A DNA stretch of 64,000 nt, taken from contig NZ_MKQR01000028.1 of NCBI RefSeq assembly GCF_001940455.1, positions 102,057-166,056 of the forward strand, given 5' to 3'. This DNA is from Actinokineospora bangkokensis (GTDB taxonomy: Bacteria > Actinomycetota > Actinomycetes > Mycobacteriales > Pseudonocardiaceae). The notes below the pieces were generated by a model. The model made no database searches. It was not told the DNA's origin and saw only the letters and a program-made list of their open reading frames with translations. Below, one piece after another: positions 56,243-64,000 of this stretch. Position numbers and translations under genes: made by a program. Position 1 is the stretch's first letter. Each line of letters opens with the position of its first letter.

Positions 56243-56929
56243 GTGAGTCGTGCACAGCAGAACCGGACCGGACGGGCGCGCCTGGCCCCGGCGGTGGTCG
56301 GCCTCGGGCTGGCCCTCGCGCTGGCCGGGTGCGGGGCCGGTCAGATCACCCAGACCGACTCCATGCTGCCCGCGGTCAACGGTGTCGAGGCGGGCCAGGG
56401 CGCGGTCGTGCTGCGCGACGCCGCGATCGCCTACCCCGAGGGCGGGTCGTACAAGTCCGGCGCCGACGCGCCCCTGGTGCTCACGATCGTCAACACCGGC
56501 GCGAACGCCGACAAGCTCACCTCGGTGACCACCCCGGTCGCCGCCTCGGCCACCATCACCGGCAACACCGACCTCCCGGGCGGGTTCGCCCTCGCCGTCG
56601 GCACCCCGGGCGTCGACGTCCCCGGCGGCGCCGGGACCAGCACCTCCGCGTCCGCGTCGGCCACCAGCGCCCCCGGCTCGTCCTCCGCCGCCCCGAGCAG
56701 CGGCGCGAGCAGCGCGCCCAGCACCACCAGCGGCGCGCCCAGCTCGGCGGCCCTGCCGCTGGGCCAGATCCGGGTCGTGCTCACCGGCGTCAACACCAAG
56801 CTGGTGCCCGGCGAGACCTACCCGGTGACCTTCGTGTTCGCCAACGCGGGCCAGGTCACCGCCCAGCTGCCGATCGCCGCCCCCAGCTCCCCGCGCACCG
56901 AGTCCGAGCACGGCGAGCACGAGGGCTGA
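56243..56929 (+). CDS. LpqE-like lipoprotein
   Basis: A 228-aa exported lipoprotein; the signal peptide ends in LALAGC. The folded part is split by a Ser/Ala/Thr-rich low-complexity insert (about 130-172), with beta-rich segments on both sides (LVLTIVNTG; GETYPVTFVFANAGQV) resembling the copper-chaperone PCuAC/LpqE fold. Position between carD and radA matches Rv3584 (lpqE). Metal-binding Met/His residues of true PCuAC are not evident. GGGAG lies 6 bases before the GTG. Confidence 0.75.
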   Translation: MSRAQQNRTGRARLAPAVVGLGLALALAGCGAGQITQTDSMLPAVNGVEAGQGAVVLRDAAIAYPEGGSYKSGADAPLVLTIVNTGANADKLTSVTTPVAASATITGNTDLPGGFALAVGTPGVDVPGGAGTSTSASASATSAPGSSSAAPSSGASSAPSTTSGAPSSAALPLGQIRVVLTGVNTKLVPGETYPVTFVFANAGQVTAQLPIAAPSSPRTESEHGEHEG

Positions 56930-56976
56930 TCCCCGGCACGAGCCGCGGGCGGGCGCCGGGTGTCGGTGCCCGCCCG

Positions 56977-56989
56977 TAGCTTTGTCCCC
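56977..56989 (+). promoter_or_regulatory. Leaderless promoter of radA
   Basis: TAGCTT (56977-56982) lies 7 bases before the GTG at 56990. This decides the start, because an upstream in-frame GTG would add ten unconserved residues. Confidence 0.55.
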
Positions 56990-58372
56990 GTGGCCACCAC
57001 CAAGACCCCCAAGCCCACCTACACCTGCGCCGAGTGCGGGCACGGCACGCCGAAGTGGCTCGGCCGCTGCCCGGAGTGCCAGGCGTGGGGGACGCTGCAG
57101 GAGGTCGGCGCCCCGCGCCCCGGGCTGGCCAGGGTCGCCGCGGGGGCGCCCGCCACCCCCGCCCGGCCCATCGACGAGGTCGACGTCGAGCAGGCCAGGG
57201 CCCGGCGCACCGGGGTCGGTGAGCTGGACCGGGTGCTCGGCGGCGGCCTGGTGCCCGGCGCGGTCGTCCTGCTGGCCGGGGAACCGGGTGTGGGCAAGTC
57301 CACGCTGCTGCTGGAGGTCGCCTACCGCTGGGCCGCCCGCGACGGCGACCACGGCCCCACCCTCTACGTCACCGGCGAGGAGTCCGCGGGGCAGGTCCGG
57401 CTGCGCGCCGAGCGCACCGGCAACGTCCACAAGTCGATGTTCCTGGCGGCCGAGAGCGACCTGCCGACCATCCTGGGCCACGTCGACGAGGTGAAGCCGG
57501 GCATGCTCGTGGTCGACTCCGTGCAGACCATGACCACCCCCACCGCCGACGGTTCCCCCGGCGGGGTGACCCAGGTCCGCGCGGTCACGGCGGCGCTGGT
57601 CGCCCTGGCCAAGGAGCGCGGCCTGCCGGTCGTGCTCGTCGGCCACGTCACCAAGGAGGGCTCCATCGCGGGCCCGCGGGTGCTGGAGCACCTGGTCGAC
57701 GTCGTCCTGCACTTCGAGGGCGACCGGCACTCCTCGCTGCGCATGCTGCGCGGGGTCAAGAACCGCTTCGGCCCGGCCGACGAGGTGGGCTGCTTCGAAC
57801 TCGTCGAGGGCGGCATCGTCGGCGTCCCCGACCCCTCCGGGCTCTTCCTCAACAAGCGCGAGGCGGGCGTGGCGGGCACCGCCGTCACCGTCGCCGTCGA
57901 GGGCAAGCGCCCCCTGCTCGGGGAGGTCCAGGCCCTCGTCGCCCGCTCCCCCCTGGGCACCCCCCGCCGCGCCGTCAGCGGCCTGGACTCCGCCCGCGTC
58001 GCCATGGTCCTCGCCGTCCTGGAGCGCCGCGGCGGCGTCCGCCTCGGCGACTCCGACGTCTTCGCCGCCACCGTCGGCGGCATGAAGATCCCCGAACCCG
58101 CCGCCGACCTCGCCGTCGCCCTCTCCGTCGCCACCGCCGCCAAGGACGTCGCCCTCCCCCCGGACCTCGTCGTCCTCGGCGAGGTCGGCCTCGCGGGCGA
58201 GGTCCGCCGCGTCTCCGGCGTCCGCTCCCGCCTCGCCGAAGCCCTCCGCCTCGGCTTCACCAAGGCCCTCGTCCCCACCGACTCCGGCGAGCACCCCCCG
58301 GGCATGCAGGTCCGCGAGGTCCCCGACCTCGCCTCCGCCATGCACAACCTCGCCGTCCTCCGCAAGTCCTGA
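56990..58372 (+). CDS. radA: DNA repair protein RadA (Sms)
   Basis: A 460-aa RecA-like helicase aiding branch migration in recombination. The C4 zinc finger uses C13, C16, C27 and C30; Walker A is GEPGVGKST; the RadA motif KNRFGP follows; the C-terminus is the Lon-like domain (LDSARVAMVLAVLERRGG, VGGMKIPEPAADLA). In most actinobacteria disA follows radA. Here the next gene is convergent and unrelated. Confidence 0.96.
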   Translation: MATTKTPKPTYTCAECGHGTPKWLGRCPECQAWGTLQEVGAPRPGLARVAAGAPATPARPIDEVDVEQARARRTGVGELDRVLGGGLVPGAVVLLAGEPGVGKSTLLLEVAYRWAARDGDHGPTLYVTGEESAGQVRLRAERTGNVHKSMFLAAESDLPTILGHVDEVKPGMLVVDSVQTMTTPTADGSPGGVTQVRAVTAALVALAKERGLPVVLVGHVTKEGSIAGPRVLEHLVDVVLHFEGDRHSSLRMLRGVKNRFGPADEVGCFELVEGGIVGVPDPSGLFLNKREAGVAGTAVTVAVEGKRPLLGEVQALVARSPLGTPRRAVSGLDSARVAMVLAVLERRGGVRLGDSDVFAATVGGMKIPEPAADLAVALSVATAAKDVALPPDLVVLGEVGLAGEVRRVSGVRSRLAEALRLGFTKALVPTDSGEHPPGMQVREVPDLASAMHNLAVLRKS

Positions 58373-58400
58373 GCGGACCCGGCGGGCCTGCCGCTCCCGG

Positions 58401-59135
58401 TCACGGCCTGGTCAGCGAGGCCCTCGCTTCGCGCAGCCTGCGCACCAGTTCCTGCCTGCTGCCCGGCGTCAGCAGCACCTCCGCGCCCACCCGCACGTTC
58501 AGGTAGCGGCCCTCGGTTGTGTCCGCGACGCGCAGCGGGCTCGGCAGCGCGACCCTGCGCCCCGCGCTGTCCCGGACGGCCACGTGCAGCTCCGCGCCCC
58601 CGGTCGTGGGCAGCCCGATGAGGTGGCGGGCGCGCCGCAGCTCCACGGCCGGGCGGCGGACCCCGGCGGGCGGCTTGCCGCGCAGCTCCGCCGGGTCGAG
58701 CTGCACGGGCTGACCGCGACCCGGCGGGCACACCGGTGCCTGGTCGACCAGGGTGGCGGGCAGCGCCTCGGGGTTGGCCTGAGCCAGGGTCACGGTCCCG
58801 CCGTCGCGCACGGCCAGCACCGCGTCCCGGCCGGTGGCCGCCGCCAGCACGCCGATGTGCTTGCCGCGGTGGAAGATCCAACCGTAGAACTCCACCGCGG
58901 GCCTGCACAGCAACGCCAGCGTGGCCTCGACGTCCCGGTCGACTCGGCCGTGCTCGTCCACCCCGCCCTGCCCGCGCAGCTGGTCCCAGGCCTGGGCCTC
59001 GGCGCGCTCCCGGTCGTCGCGGGGCAGCCAGCCCGCCTCCGGCCGCAGCGCGACGTGCAGCTCACCGAGGCCCAGCGAGCGCACCACCCGGTCCAGCGCG
59101 TCGACCGGCAGCACCACCACGCGGTCCAGCGTCAC
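58401..59135 (-). CDS. EspG-like ESX-secretion-associated protein
   Basis: A 244-aa protein resembling the EspG family, cytosolic chaperones that bind PPE proteins for type VII secretion. RPAVEFYGWIFHRG (about 77-90) is the family's most recognisable block, and the C-terminal helix ends in RQELVRRLREA. Its neighbour upstream is a PPE-like protein, the expected client. It converges on radA. Confidence 0.72.
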   Translation of the reverse strand: MTLDRVVVLPVDALDRVVRSLGLGELHVALRPEAGWLPRDDRERAEAQAWDQLRGQGGVDEHGRVDRDVEATLALLCRPAVEFYGWIFHRGKHIGVLAAATGRDAVLAVRDGGTVTLAQANPEALPATLVDQAPVCPPGRGQPVQLDPAELRGKPPAGVRRPAVELRRARHLIGLPTTGGAELHVAVRDSAGRRVALPSPLRVADTTEGRYLNVRVGAEVLLTPGSRQELVRRLREARASLTRP

Positions 59136-59145
59136 GCCGACCCGC

Positions 59146-60423
59146 TCACTCGCCGATCACGGGCGGGGCGGTGGGGATGTCGTTGCCGAACACCGCGTCC
59201 GGGTCATCGATGACGAGGTAGTCCGGGCGGGAGTGCTCGTGGTCCTCCTCCCGACCCGCACCGGCCCCGCTGCCCACCGCTCCGCCAGGACCGCCCGCGC
59301 GACCACGCTCACCGGAGCCCGGCACGCCGAGGCCCCCGCGGTTGGCCGCCCTGCCCTCGGCGTCCGCTCCGGCCATGCCGCCCTGCCCCGCCCTGGCCCC
59401 GCGCTCGTCCAGCGCGCCGCGCGAGCCCCTGGCCTCCTCGCCGCCCGCGTGCGCCCCACGGGGCGCCCCCCTGCCTTCCGGGTCGGCCGCGGCACCTCGC
59501 CGGGCGTGTTCGTCGAGGCTGGCCAGCGGCGCGCCGCGACCGGTGGACGACCTGCCGTCGCCGCTGGTGCCCCGCGTGACGCCGCGCCCATCAGAAGGGG
59601 CGGGTGCCCTGTCGCCGGGCCCCAGCGGGGGGTGTCCGCCGTCGAACGCGTTCGGTGGTCCCGGGACCGGCCGGGGTGCACCGCCCGCGCTGGGCGGCGC
59701 CACGACCGGCGAGGTCACGCCGGACGGCGCCGTTCCGCCGTTGCCGGGAGCCGGTGCGGGAGGCGGCGCGGGCTGCCCGCCACCCACCTGCACGTCGTGC
59801 CCGGAGGTCACCGGGGGCGGTGCGTACCCCGCCGTCCGCGTGCTGTCCCCGCCGCCGGACCCGCCCGGGTCGACCTCGCCGCCGAACTCCCGCGCCTGCG
59901 CAGGTGGCAGTGGCACGACGGCGATCGACGCCTCGTCCGGCCGCAGCGTGCCGTAGGTGACGGGCAGCTCCGCCAGGTACGCCCGGGTCGTCTCCTCGTA
60001 GCGCTCCATCGCCGCGGCGTTGATGGCGTTCGCCTCGTCATAGGCGCCGAGCTGCCGCTCGTAGGTCTCATCCGCGTCGGTGAGCACCGAGGACAACCAG
60101 CCGGGCTCCTGCGGCTTCGAGGGGACCGGCACCACGGTCGCCCCGGTCACCCGGAACATCGCCGCCTGCGCCTCCACCGCGTACCCGGCCTGCCGGATGT
60201 CCGGCCCGGACACCTCGTGCTCGACCGCCAGCGGCGCCGCTCCCCGCTGCGCCGCCCCCGCCGCCTCCCCGCTCCACCCGCCCTCCATGCTCGACGTCAT
60301 CCGCCGCACCTCCGCGGCGTGCGCCTCGTACTCGTCGACCACGGCGCGCAGGTCCTCCAGCGCCCGCAGGTTCGCCTCGGTCGACCCCGCCCGGAAGTTC
60401 GCGTAGATCTGCGACCCGCTCAT
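59146..60423 (-). CDS. PPE/WXG-like protein with Gly/Pro-rich tail
   Basis: A 425-aa protein. Residues 1-150 are helical with a W-S-G turn at 50-52 (MEGGWSGEAA), as in WXG100/PPE helical hairpins. From about 170 it is Gly/Pro/Ala/Arg-rich and presumably disordered, ending in a short acidic Pro-Asp segment. It is probably a type VII secretion substrate or its membrane-distal partner, with the EspG-like protein 11 bases downstream as chaperone. ATG 60423 has GAGGTGG about 8 bases upstream. Confidence 0.65.
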   Translation of the reverse strand: MSGSQIYANFRAGSTEANLRALEDLRAVVDEYEAHAAEVRRMTSSMEGGWSGEAAGAAQRGAAPLAVEHEVSGPDIRQAGYAVEAQAAMFRVTGATVVPVPSKPQEPGWLSSVLTDADETYERQLGAYDEANAINAAAMERYEETTRAYLAELPVTYGTLRPDEASIAVVPLPPAQAREFGGEVDPGGSGGGDSTRTAGYAPPPVTSGHDVQVGGGQPAPPPAPAPGNGGTAPSGVTSPVVAPPSAGGAPRPVPGPPNAFDGGHPPLGPGDRAPAPSDGRGVTRGTSGDGRSSTGRGAPLASLDEHARRGAAADPEGRGAPRGAHAGGEEARGSRGALDERGARAGQGGMAGADAEGRAANRGGLGVPGSGERGRAGGPGGAVGSGAGAGREEDHEHSRPDYLVIDDPDAVFGNDIPTAPPVIGE

Positions 60424-60436
60424 GCCCCGGCCCACC

Positions 60437-61039
60437 TCACGCCCCCTTCAACGTGACCAGCACCTGCTCCGCCACCGCCACGACCCGCTCGCACACGTCC
60501 TGACCACCGGCGAACTGCCGCCGCGCGCTGATCGTCACCTCGTCGTTGATGGCGACGATGACGTTGCACCCCCCGCGCTCGCGGTTGTCGGTGATGTCGG
60601 CGAAGACGGCCGGGTAGCCGCTGACCTCGGTCGGCTCCCACAACTCGAACTTGTCCAGCTCCGCCTGCGCCTGGTACTGGGTCCGCAGGCCGTGTTCCAG
60701 GTTGAGGGTGAAGTTGACCGAGTACTGGCCGCGGTTTTCCGGTGGTTGCCAATCGCATGCCGGGGAGGACTTGAGCGTCAGGTCCGACGTGCCCGGTGGG
60801 ACGAGGCCCAGCGCAGTGGCCTGATCCGGCGTCAGGAGCTTGCACGGGTCGCCGTAGAAGGGCCGGCCGTCGAGTGGCTTGTCGACCGTGAGGGCCCCAT
60901 TCTCCTCATCGGGCGTGGACGAGGGGGTCGATCCGCCGGAGGTCTGCTCAAGCGGAGCGGGGACCGGCTTTCCCGTCTCCGCTGCGCACGCGGACAGCAG
61001 CACAAGGGCGGCGAATGCCGCGGGGAGGGCCCGGTTCAC
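60437..61039 (-). CDS. DUF3558 family lipoprotein
   Basis: A 200-aa lipoprotein with a signal peptide ending in LLSAC. The DUF3558 pattern is clear: PCKLLTPDQATALGL, then ACDWQ, and a late VCERVVAVAEQVLVTL. Two conserved cysteine pairs are likely. Function unknown; in Pseudonocardiales such lipoproteins often sit next to WXG/PPE-like genes. Its start overlaps the stop of the next gene upstream by 4 bases. Confidence 0.8.
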   Translation of the reverse strand: MNRALPAAFAALVLLSACAAETGKPVPAPLEQTSGGSTPSSTPDEENGALTVDKPLDGRPFYGDPCKLLTPDQATALGLVPPGTSDLTLKSSPACDWQPPENRGQYSVNFTLNLEHGLRTQYQAQAELDKFELWEPTEVSGYPAVFADITDNRERGGCNVIVAINDEVTISARRQFAGGQDVCERVVAVAEQVLVTLKGA

Positions 61040-61530
61040 CCCGTCCTCCCCTGCAAGGCGGCGGCGTTGCCGCTGTCGGTGCCCGCGTACGCGTCCCTGG
61101 CCTGCTTCAGCTTGGCCACGTATTCGTCGGTGTAGCGCAACATGTCGGAGTTGTGCTGGTGGGCCAAGGCGAGGTTGCCCGCGACCGCCTTGGTGAACTG
61201 CTTGCTCACCTCGTCACGGGCAGGCGGCTCCAGCGCCTCCATGGCCGCGCTGATCCGCCGACCGCTGGCCTCGACCTGAGTGCGCAAGTCCGTCCAGCGC
61301 TGGATGAGGGCGTCGAGCTCGGCGACGCTGTGCACCTGGAACTGGCCGCCGCCCCCGCCACCGCCGGTGGTGTACGGGGTACCCGGAGCGGGCAGGTGGA
61401 TGCCGCTGCCGTCCAGCCAGCGGCGCAGGTGCTCGTACGCTTCGGCGGCCTTGCGCCCGGCTTCCGCGACCGAGACCGAGGCGTCGATCTGCTGGTCCGG
61501 GTCGCCTGGTGGTGTGGTGCCGTCCGGCAT
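61036..61530 (-). CDS. Helical protein of the WXG/ESX-like cassette
   Basis: A 164-aa hypothetical protein, mostly alpha-helical, with a Gly-rich turn (about 54-65) between two helical parts (SVAEAGRKAAEAYEHLRRWL; SVAELDALIQRWTDLRTQVEA onward). No signal peptide. It is the first gene of the four-gene cassette, which suggests a small type VII partner or an adaptor. Its ribosome site lies in a perfect hairpin. Confidence 0.65.
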   Translation of the reverse strand: MPDGTTPPGDPDQQIDASVSVAEAGRKAAEAYEHLRRWLDGSGIHLPAPGTPYTTGGGGGGGQFQVHSVAELDALIQRWTDLRTQVEASGRRISAAMEALEPPARDEVSKQFTKAVAGNLALAHQHNSDMLRYTDEYVAKLKQARDAYAGTDSGNAAALQGRTG

Positions 61531-61534
61531 GTGC

Positions 61535-61569
61535 CTCTCCCCCTGGATGCCGCGCTTCCAGGGGGAGAG
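61535..61569 (-). promoter_or_regulatory. Hairpin covering the ribosome site of the ESX-like cassette
   Basis: A perfect 13-bp stem (CTCTCCCCCTGGA with TCCAGGGGGAGAG) with a 9-base loop ends 4 bases before the ATG at 61530. On the mRNA the 3' arm contains AGGGGGAGAG, the ribosome site, so translation would be blocked when folded. It could instead be the terminator of the upstream GH15 gene. A TAGTCT -10 candidate overlaps its far end. Confidence 0.6.
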
Positions 61570-61631
61570 ACTACTAGTGCGGGCCTCGGGTTCCGCGTGT
61601 TCCGGCGGAATGCCCCGATCGGGCTAGTCGG

Positions 61632-64000
61632 TCACTCGGAGAGGAGTTGGGCGCACCGGATCAGGCCGAGGTGGGAGTAGGCCTGGGGGTGGTTGCCCAG
61701 GGACCGCTCCGCGATGGGGTCGTACTCCTCGGGGAGCAGGCCGGTGGGGCCCGCGGCGTCGACGATCTGGGCGAAGAGGTCTTCTGCTTCGGTGCGGCGG
61801 CCGGTGAGCAGGTAGGCCTCGATCATCCAGGCGGCGCAGAGGTGGAAGCCGCCCTCGTCGCCGGGGAGGCCGTCGTCGCGGTGGTAGCGGTAGACGGTGG
61901 AGCCGGAGCGCAGCTCGGCCTCGGTGGCGGTGACGGTGGCGACGAAGCGGGGGTCGGTGGGGTCGATGAGGCCGACCATGCCGATGAGCAGGGTCGCCGC
62001 GTCGAGGTCGGTGCCGTCGTAGGCGGTGGTGAAGGACTTGACCTCGTCGTTCCAGCCGTGGGTGAGCACGTCGTCGGCGATGCGGTCGCGCAGCTGCTCC
62101 CAGCCCGGCTCGACCTCGCGGCCGTGGGCGAGGGCGAGCTTGACCGCGCGGTCGACGGTCAGCCAGCACATGACCTTGGAGTACACGTGGTGGCGGGGGC
62201 GGTGGCGCTCCTCCCAGATGCCGTGGTCGGGCTCGTGCCAGCGGCGGGTGACCGCCTCGGCCATCGCCCGCACCATCGCCCAGTCGCCGTCGGTCAGCGA
62301 GCCGCGGGCCTCGGACAGGGCCATCACCAGGTCGACGACCGGGCCGAAGACGTCCAGCTGCACCTGCTGGTTGGCCAGGTTGCCCACCCGGACCGGGCGC
62401 GAGCCCGCGTAGCCGGGCAGGGTGTCGATCACGGCCTCCGGGCCCAGGGTGGTGCCCGCGATCGTGTACAGCGGGTGCAGCCGCTCCGGGCCCGCGACGG
62501 TCTCCAGCACGCCGTGCACCCAGCCCAGGAACGCCTCGGCCTCGGCGGTGGACCCCAGCGACACCAGCGCCTTGGCGGTCATCGACGCGTCGCGCAGCCA
62601 GCAGTAGCGGTAGTCCCAGTTGCGGACGCCGCCGATCTCCTCCGGCAGCGACGTGGTGGCCGCGGCCATGATCGCGCCGGTGCCGCTGTGGCAGAGCCCG
62701 CGCAGGGTCAGCGCCGAGCGCCCCACCAGGTCCTTCTCCACCGGCGGCAGGGTCAGCCCGTCCAGCCACCGCGACCAGTACGCCCCGGCGCGGGCCTTGC
62801 GGTCGGCCTCGGCCACCGGGTTCGGCCCCAGGTCACCGGTGCCGCAGCGCAGCTCGAACACCACCGGTTCGTCGGCCCGCAGCGCCACCACGGCGCGGGC
62901 GGTGTCCCACATGCCGTCGGAGACGACCTCCCACGCCACACCGGGGGAGCGCAGGGCGATCGGGTCGGAGGTGCCCAGCACGCGGATGCCGTCGGCGGTG
63001 GCCTCCAGGCGCACCTGGACCTGCCCGAACTCCGGGCGCGGCGCGAACTCCACCACGACCGAGGAGGTGCCGGTGAGCACCCTGGTGAGGTCGGTGCGGA
63101 ACTCCGCGGCCTCGTGGTCGAGGTAGTCTGTGACCAGCAGGCCCGACCAGCGGGTCTCCACGGTCATGGTGCCGGGCAGGTAGCGCTGGCCCAGCGGCAG
63201 GCCGCCGTGCTCGGGGCGCACCGAGAAGTGCCCGGCGGTCGGCCCGCCGAGCAGGTCGGCGAACACCGCCGCCGAGTCCGGCTCCGGGTGGCACAGCCAG
63301 GTCAGCCGGGCGTCCGGGGTGACCAGGGCGACCGAGCGCTCGTTGGCCAGCATCGACAGCCGCTCGATCGGCGGGGCCTGGTCGCCGTAGAGCCAGTTGC
63401 GCCGCTCCTCCAGCAGGAACGCCAGCATCTTCGCCACCGACACGGTGTCGTCGATGCGGTAGCCGGCCAGCGTCTCGCCGTCGCCGACCTTGACCCCCAG
63501 GTCGGGGCCGGAGAGCCGGGCGAAGGCCTTCTCGTCGGTGACGTCGTCGCCGACGAACACCGCCGCGGTCGCCCCGACCTGGTGGCGCAGCACGTCGAGG
63601 GCGTGGCCCTTGTCGGTCTGCACCACGGCCAGCTCGACCACGGCCTTGCCCTCGGTGACCTGCACGCCGTCCCAGGTGCACGGGCCACCGCGGACCGCGG
63701 ACAGCACCCGCTCGGCCACCTCGGCCGGGGCCCGGCGCACGTGCACGGCGATGCTGGCGGGCTTGACCTCAAGCTGCACGCCGGTGGCGCCGTCGACCAG
63801 CTTGGCCAGCTCGTCCTCCACGCGCTGGTGCAGCGCGCGGGCGGCGCCGTCGAGGGCGTGCACGAAGCCCACGTCGAACTCCGAGCCGTGGCTGCCGACC
63901 AGGTGCACCTCCGACGGCAGCCGGGACAGGGTGGCCAGGTCGCGCAGCGCCCGGCCGGAGATCACCGCGGTGGTGGTCTCGTGCAGGCCCGCCAGCGAGC
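61632..64000 (-). CDS. Trehalose-phosphatase fused to GH15 glycoside hydrolase (5' part outside window)
   Basis: At least 788 residues, open to the right edge of the window, so the N-terminus is missing. The first ~230 visible residues are the rest of an OtsB-type HAD phosphatase (VISGRALRDLATL, VGSHGSEFD, and motif IV FVGDDVTDEKAF); its D-x-D motif would lie outside. The remainder is a GH15 domain of the trehalase/glucoamylase kind, with NWDYRYCWLRDAS, YDGTDLDA and the C-terminal LPEEYDP and GNHPQAYSH. The fusion would make trehalose from its phosphate and/or hydrolyse alpha-glucosides in one chain. Confidence 0.82.
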   Translation of the reverse strand, partial: SLAGLHETTTAVISGRALRDLATLSRLPSEVHLVGSHGSEFDVGFVHALDGAARALHQRVEDELAKLVDGATGVQLEVKPASIAVHVRRAPAEVAERVLSAVRGGPCTWDGVQVTEGKAVVELAVVQTDKGHALDVLRHQVGATAAVFVGDDVTDEKAFARLSGPDLGVKVGDGETLAGYRIDDTVSVAKMLAFLLEERRNWLYGDQAPPIERLSMLANERSVALVTPDARLTWLCHPEPDSAAVFADLLGGPTAGHFSVRPEHGGLPLGQRYLPGTMTVETRWSGLLVTDYLDHEAAEFRTDLTRVLTGTSSVVVEFAPRPEFGQVQVRLEATADGIRVLGTSDPIALRSPGVAWEVVSDGMWDTARAVVALRADEPVVFELRCGTGDLGPNPVAEADRKARAGAYWSRWLDGLTLPPVEKDLVGRSALTLRGLCHSGTGAIMAAATTSLPEEIGGVRNWDYRYCWLRDASMTAKALVSLGSTAEAEAFLGWVHGVLETVAGPERLHPLYTIAGTTLGPEAVIDTLPGYAGSRPVRVGNLANQQVQLDVFGPVVDLVMALSEARGSLTDGDWAMVRAMAEAVTRRWHEPDHGIWEERHRPRHHVYSKVMCWLTVDRAVKLALAHGREVEPGWEQLRDRIADDVLTHGWNDEVKSFTTAYDGTDLDAATLLIGMVGLIDPTDPRFVATVTATEAELRSGSTVYRYHRDDGLPGDEGGFHLCAAWMIEAYLLTGRRTEAEDLFAQIVDAAGPTGLLPEEYDPIAERSLGNHPQAYSHLGLIRCAQLLSE

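Overview
The window is very G+C-rich DNA with strongly G/C-biased third codon positions, many GTG starts and many 4-base start/stop overlaps. Gene content and order (ppa, dacB, tilS, hpt, ftsH, folEPBK, panCD, coaX, lsr2, clpC1, mhuD, mutY, rlmB, cysS, ispF, ispD, carD, lpqE-like, radA) match, in broken blocks, the Rv3628-to-Rv3579c segment of Mycobacterium tuberculosis. The absence of obvious mycobacterial PE genes, the many Pro/Ala-rich proteins and a small EspG/PPE-like cassette suggest a filamentous actinobacterium of the Pseudonocardiales (Actinokineospora, Saccharothrix or Actinosynnema-like). The genus is inference. I see no rRNA, tRNA, CRISPR array, prophage or transposase gene.

Layout. 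1-3.6 kb: a MarR regulator with its MFS efflux pump, and a convergent secreted dioxygenase-like lipoprotein. 3.6-11.6 kb: pyrophosphatase, a PBP4-type carboxypeptidase with a very long disordered cytoplasmic tail, a zinc metalloprotease, tilS and hpt. 11.8-17 kb: ftsH and a tightly overlapping folate operon (folE-folP-folB-folK-DUF3180). 17-23.6 kb: a repeat-rich membrane protein, a PrsW protease, and the pantothenate/CoA genes (DUF2520 protein, panC, panD, coaX). 23.7-30 kb: a methyltransferase, lsr2, an iron-box-controlled FhuF-like protein, clpC1, heme oxygenase mhuD and a sirtuin. 30-31 kb holds an unusual intergenic palindromic repeat. 30.4-38.8 kb: a membrane-anchored endonuclease/phosphatase-fold protein, a DrrAB-type exporter, a large AfsR/SARP-like regulator, an M1 peptidase and a hydrolase. 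38.9-42.9 kb: RNA-ligase-like protein, amidase, mutY, carbonic anhydrase and a membrane protein. 42.9-50.5 kb: LacI regulator, zinc ABC importer, DUF445, a secreted protein and an MBOAT acyltransferase. 50.9-58.4 kb: rlmB, cysS, a HAD hydrolase, ispF, ispD, carD, lpqE-like and radA. 58.4-61.5 kb: an EspG/PPE-like/DUF3558 cassette. 61.6-64 kb: a trehalose-phosphatase/GH15 fusion running off the window.

Regulation. Many genes appear leaderless, with a TAnnnT box 6-8 bases before the start codon. Three sequence families stand out in the non-coding DNA: TGACAGCG motifs in phased pairs (before clpC1, the exporter operon and cysS), a C-rich element just downstream of the panC, znuB and rlmB stop codons, and a three-copy palindromic element at 30.1-30.4 kb. 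Metal handling is a theme: a DtxR/IdeR-like box before the FhuF-like gene, MhuD, and a zinc importer divergent from a LacI regulator with well-formed operators.
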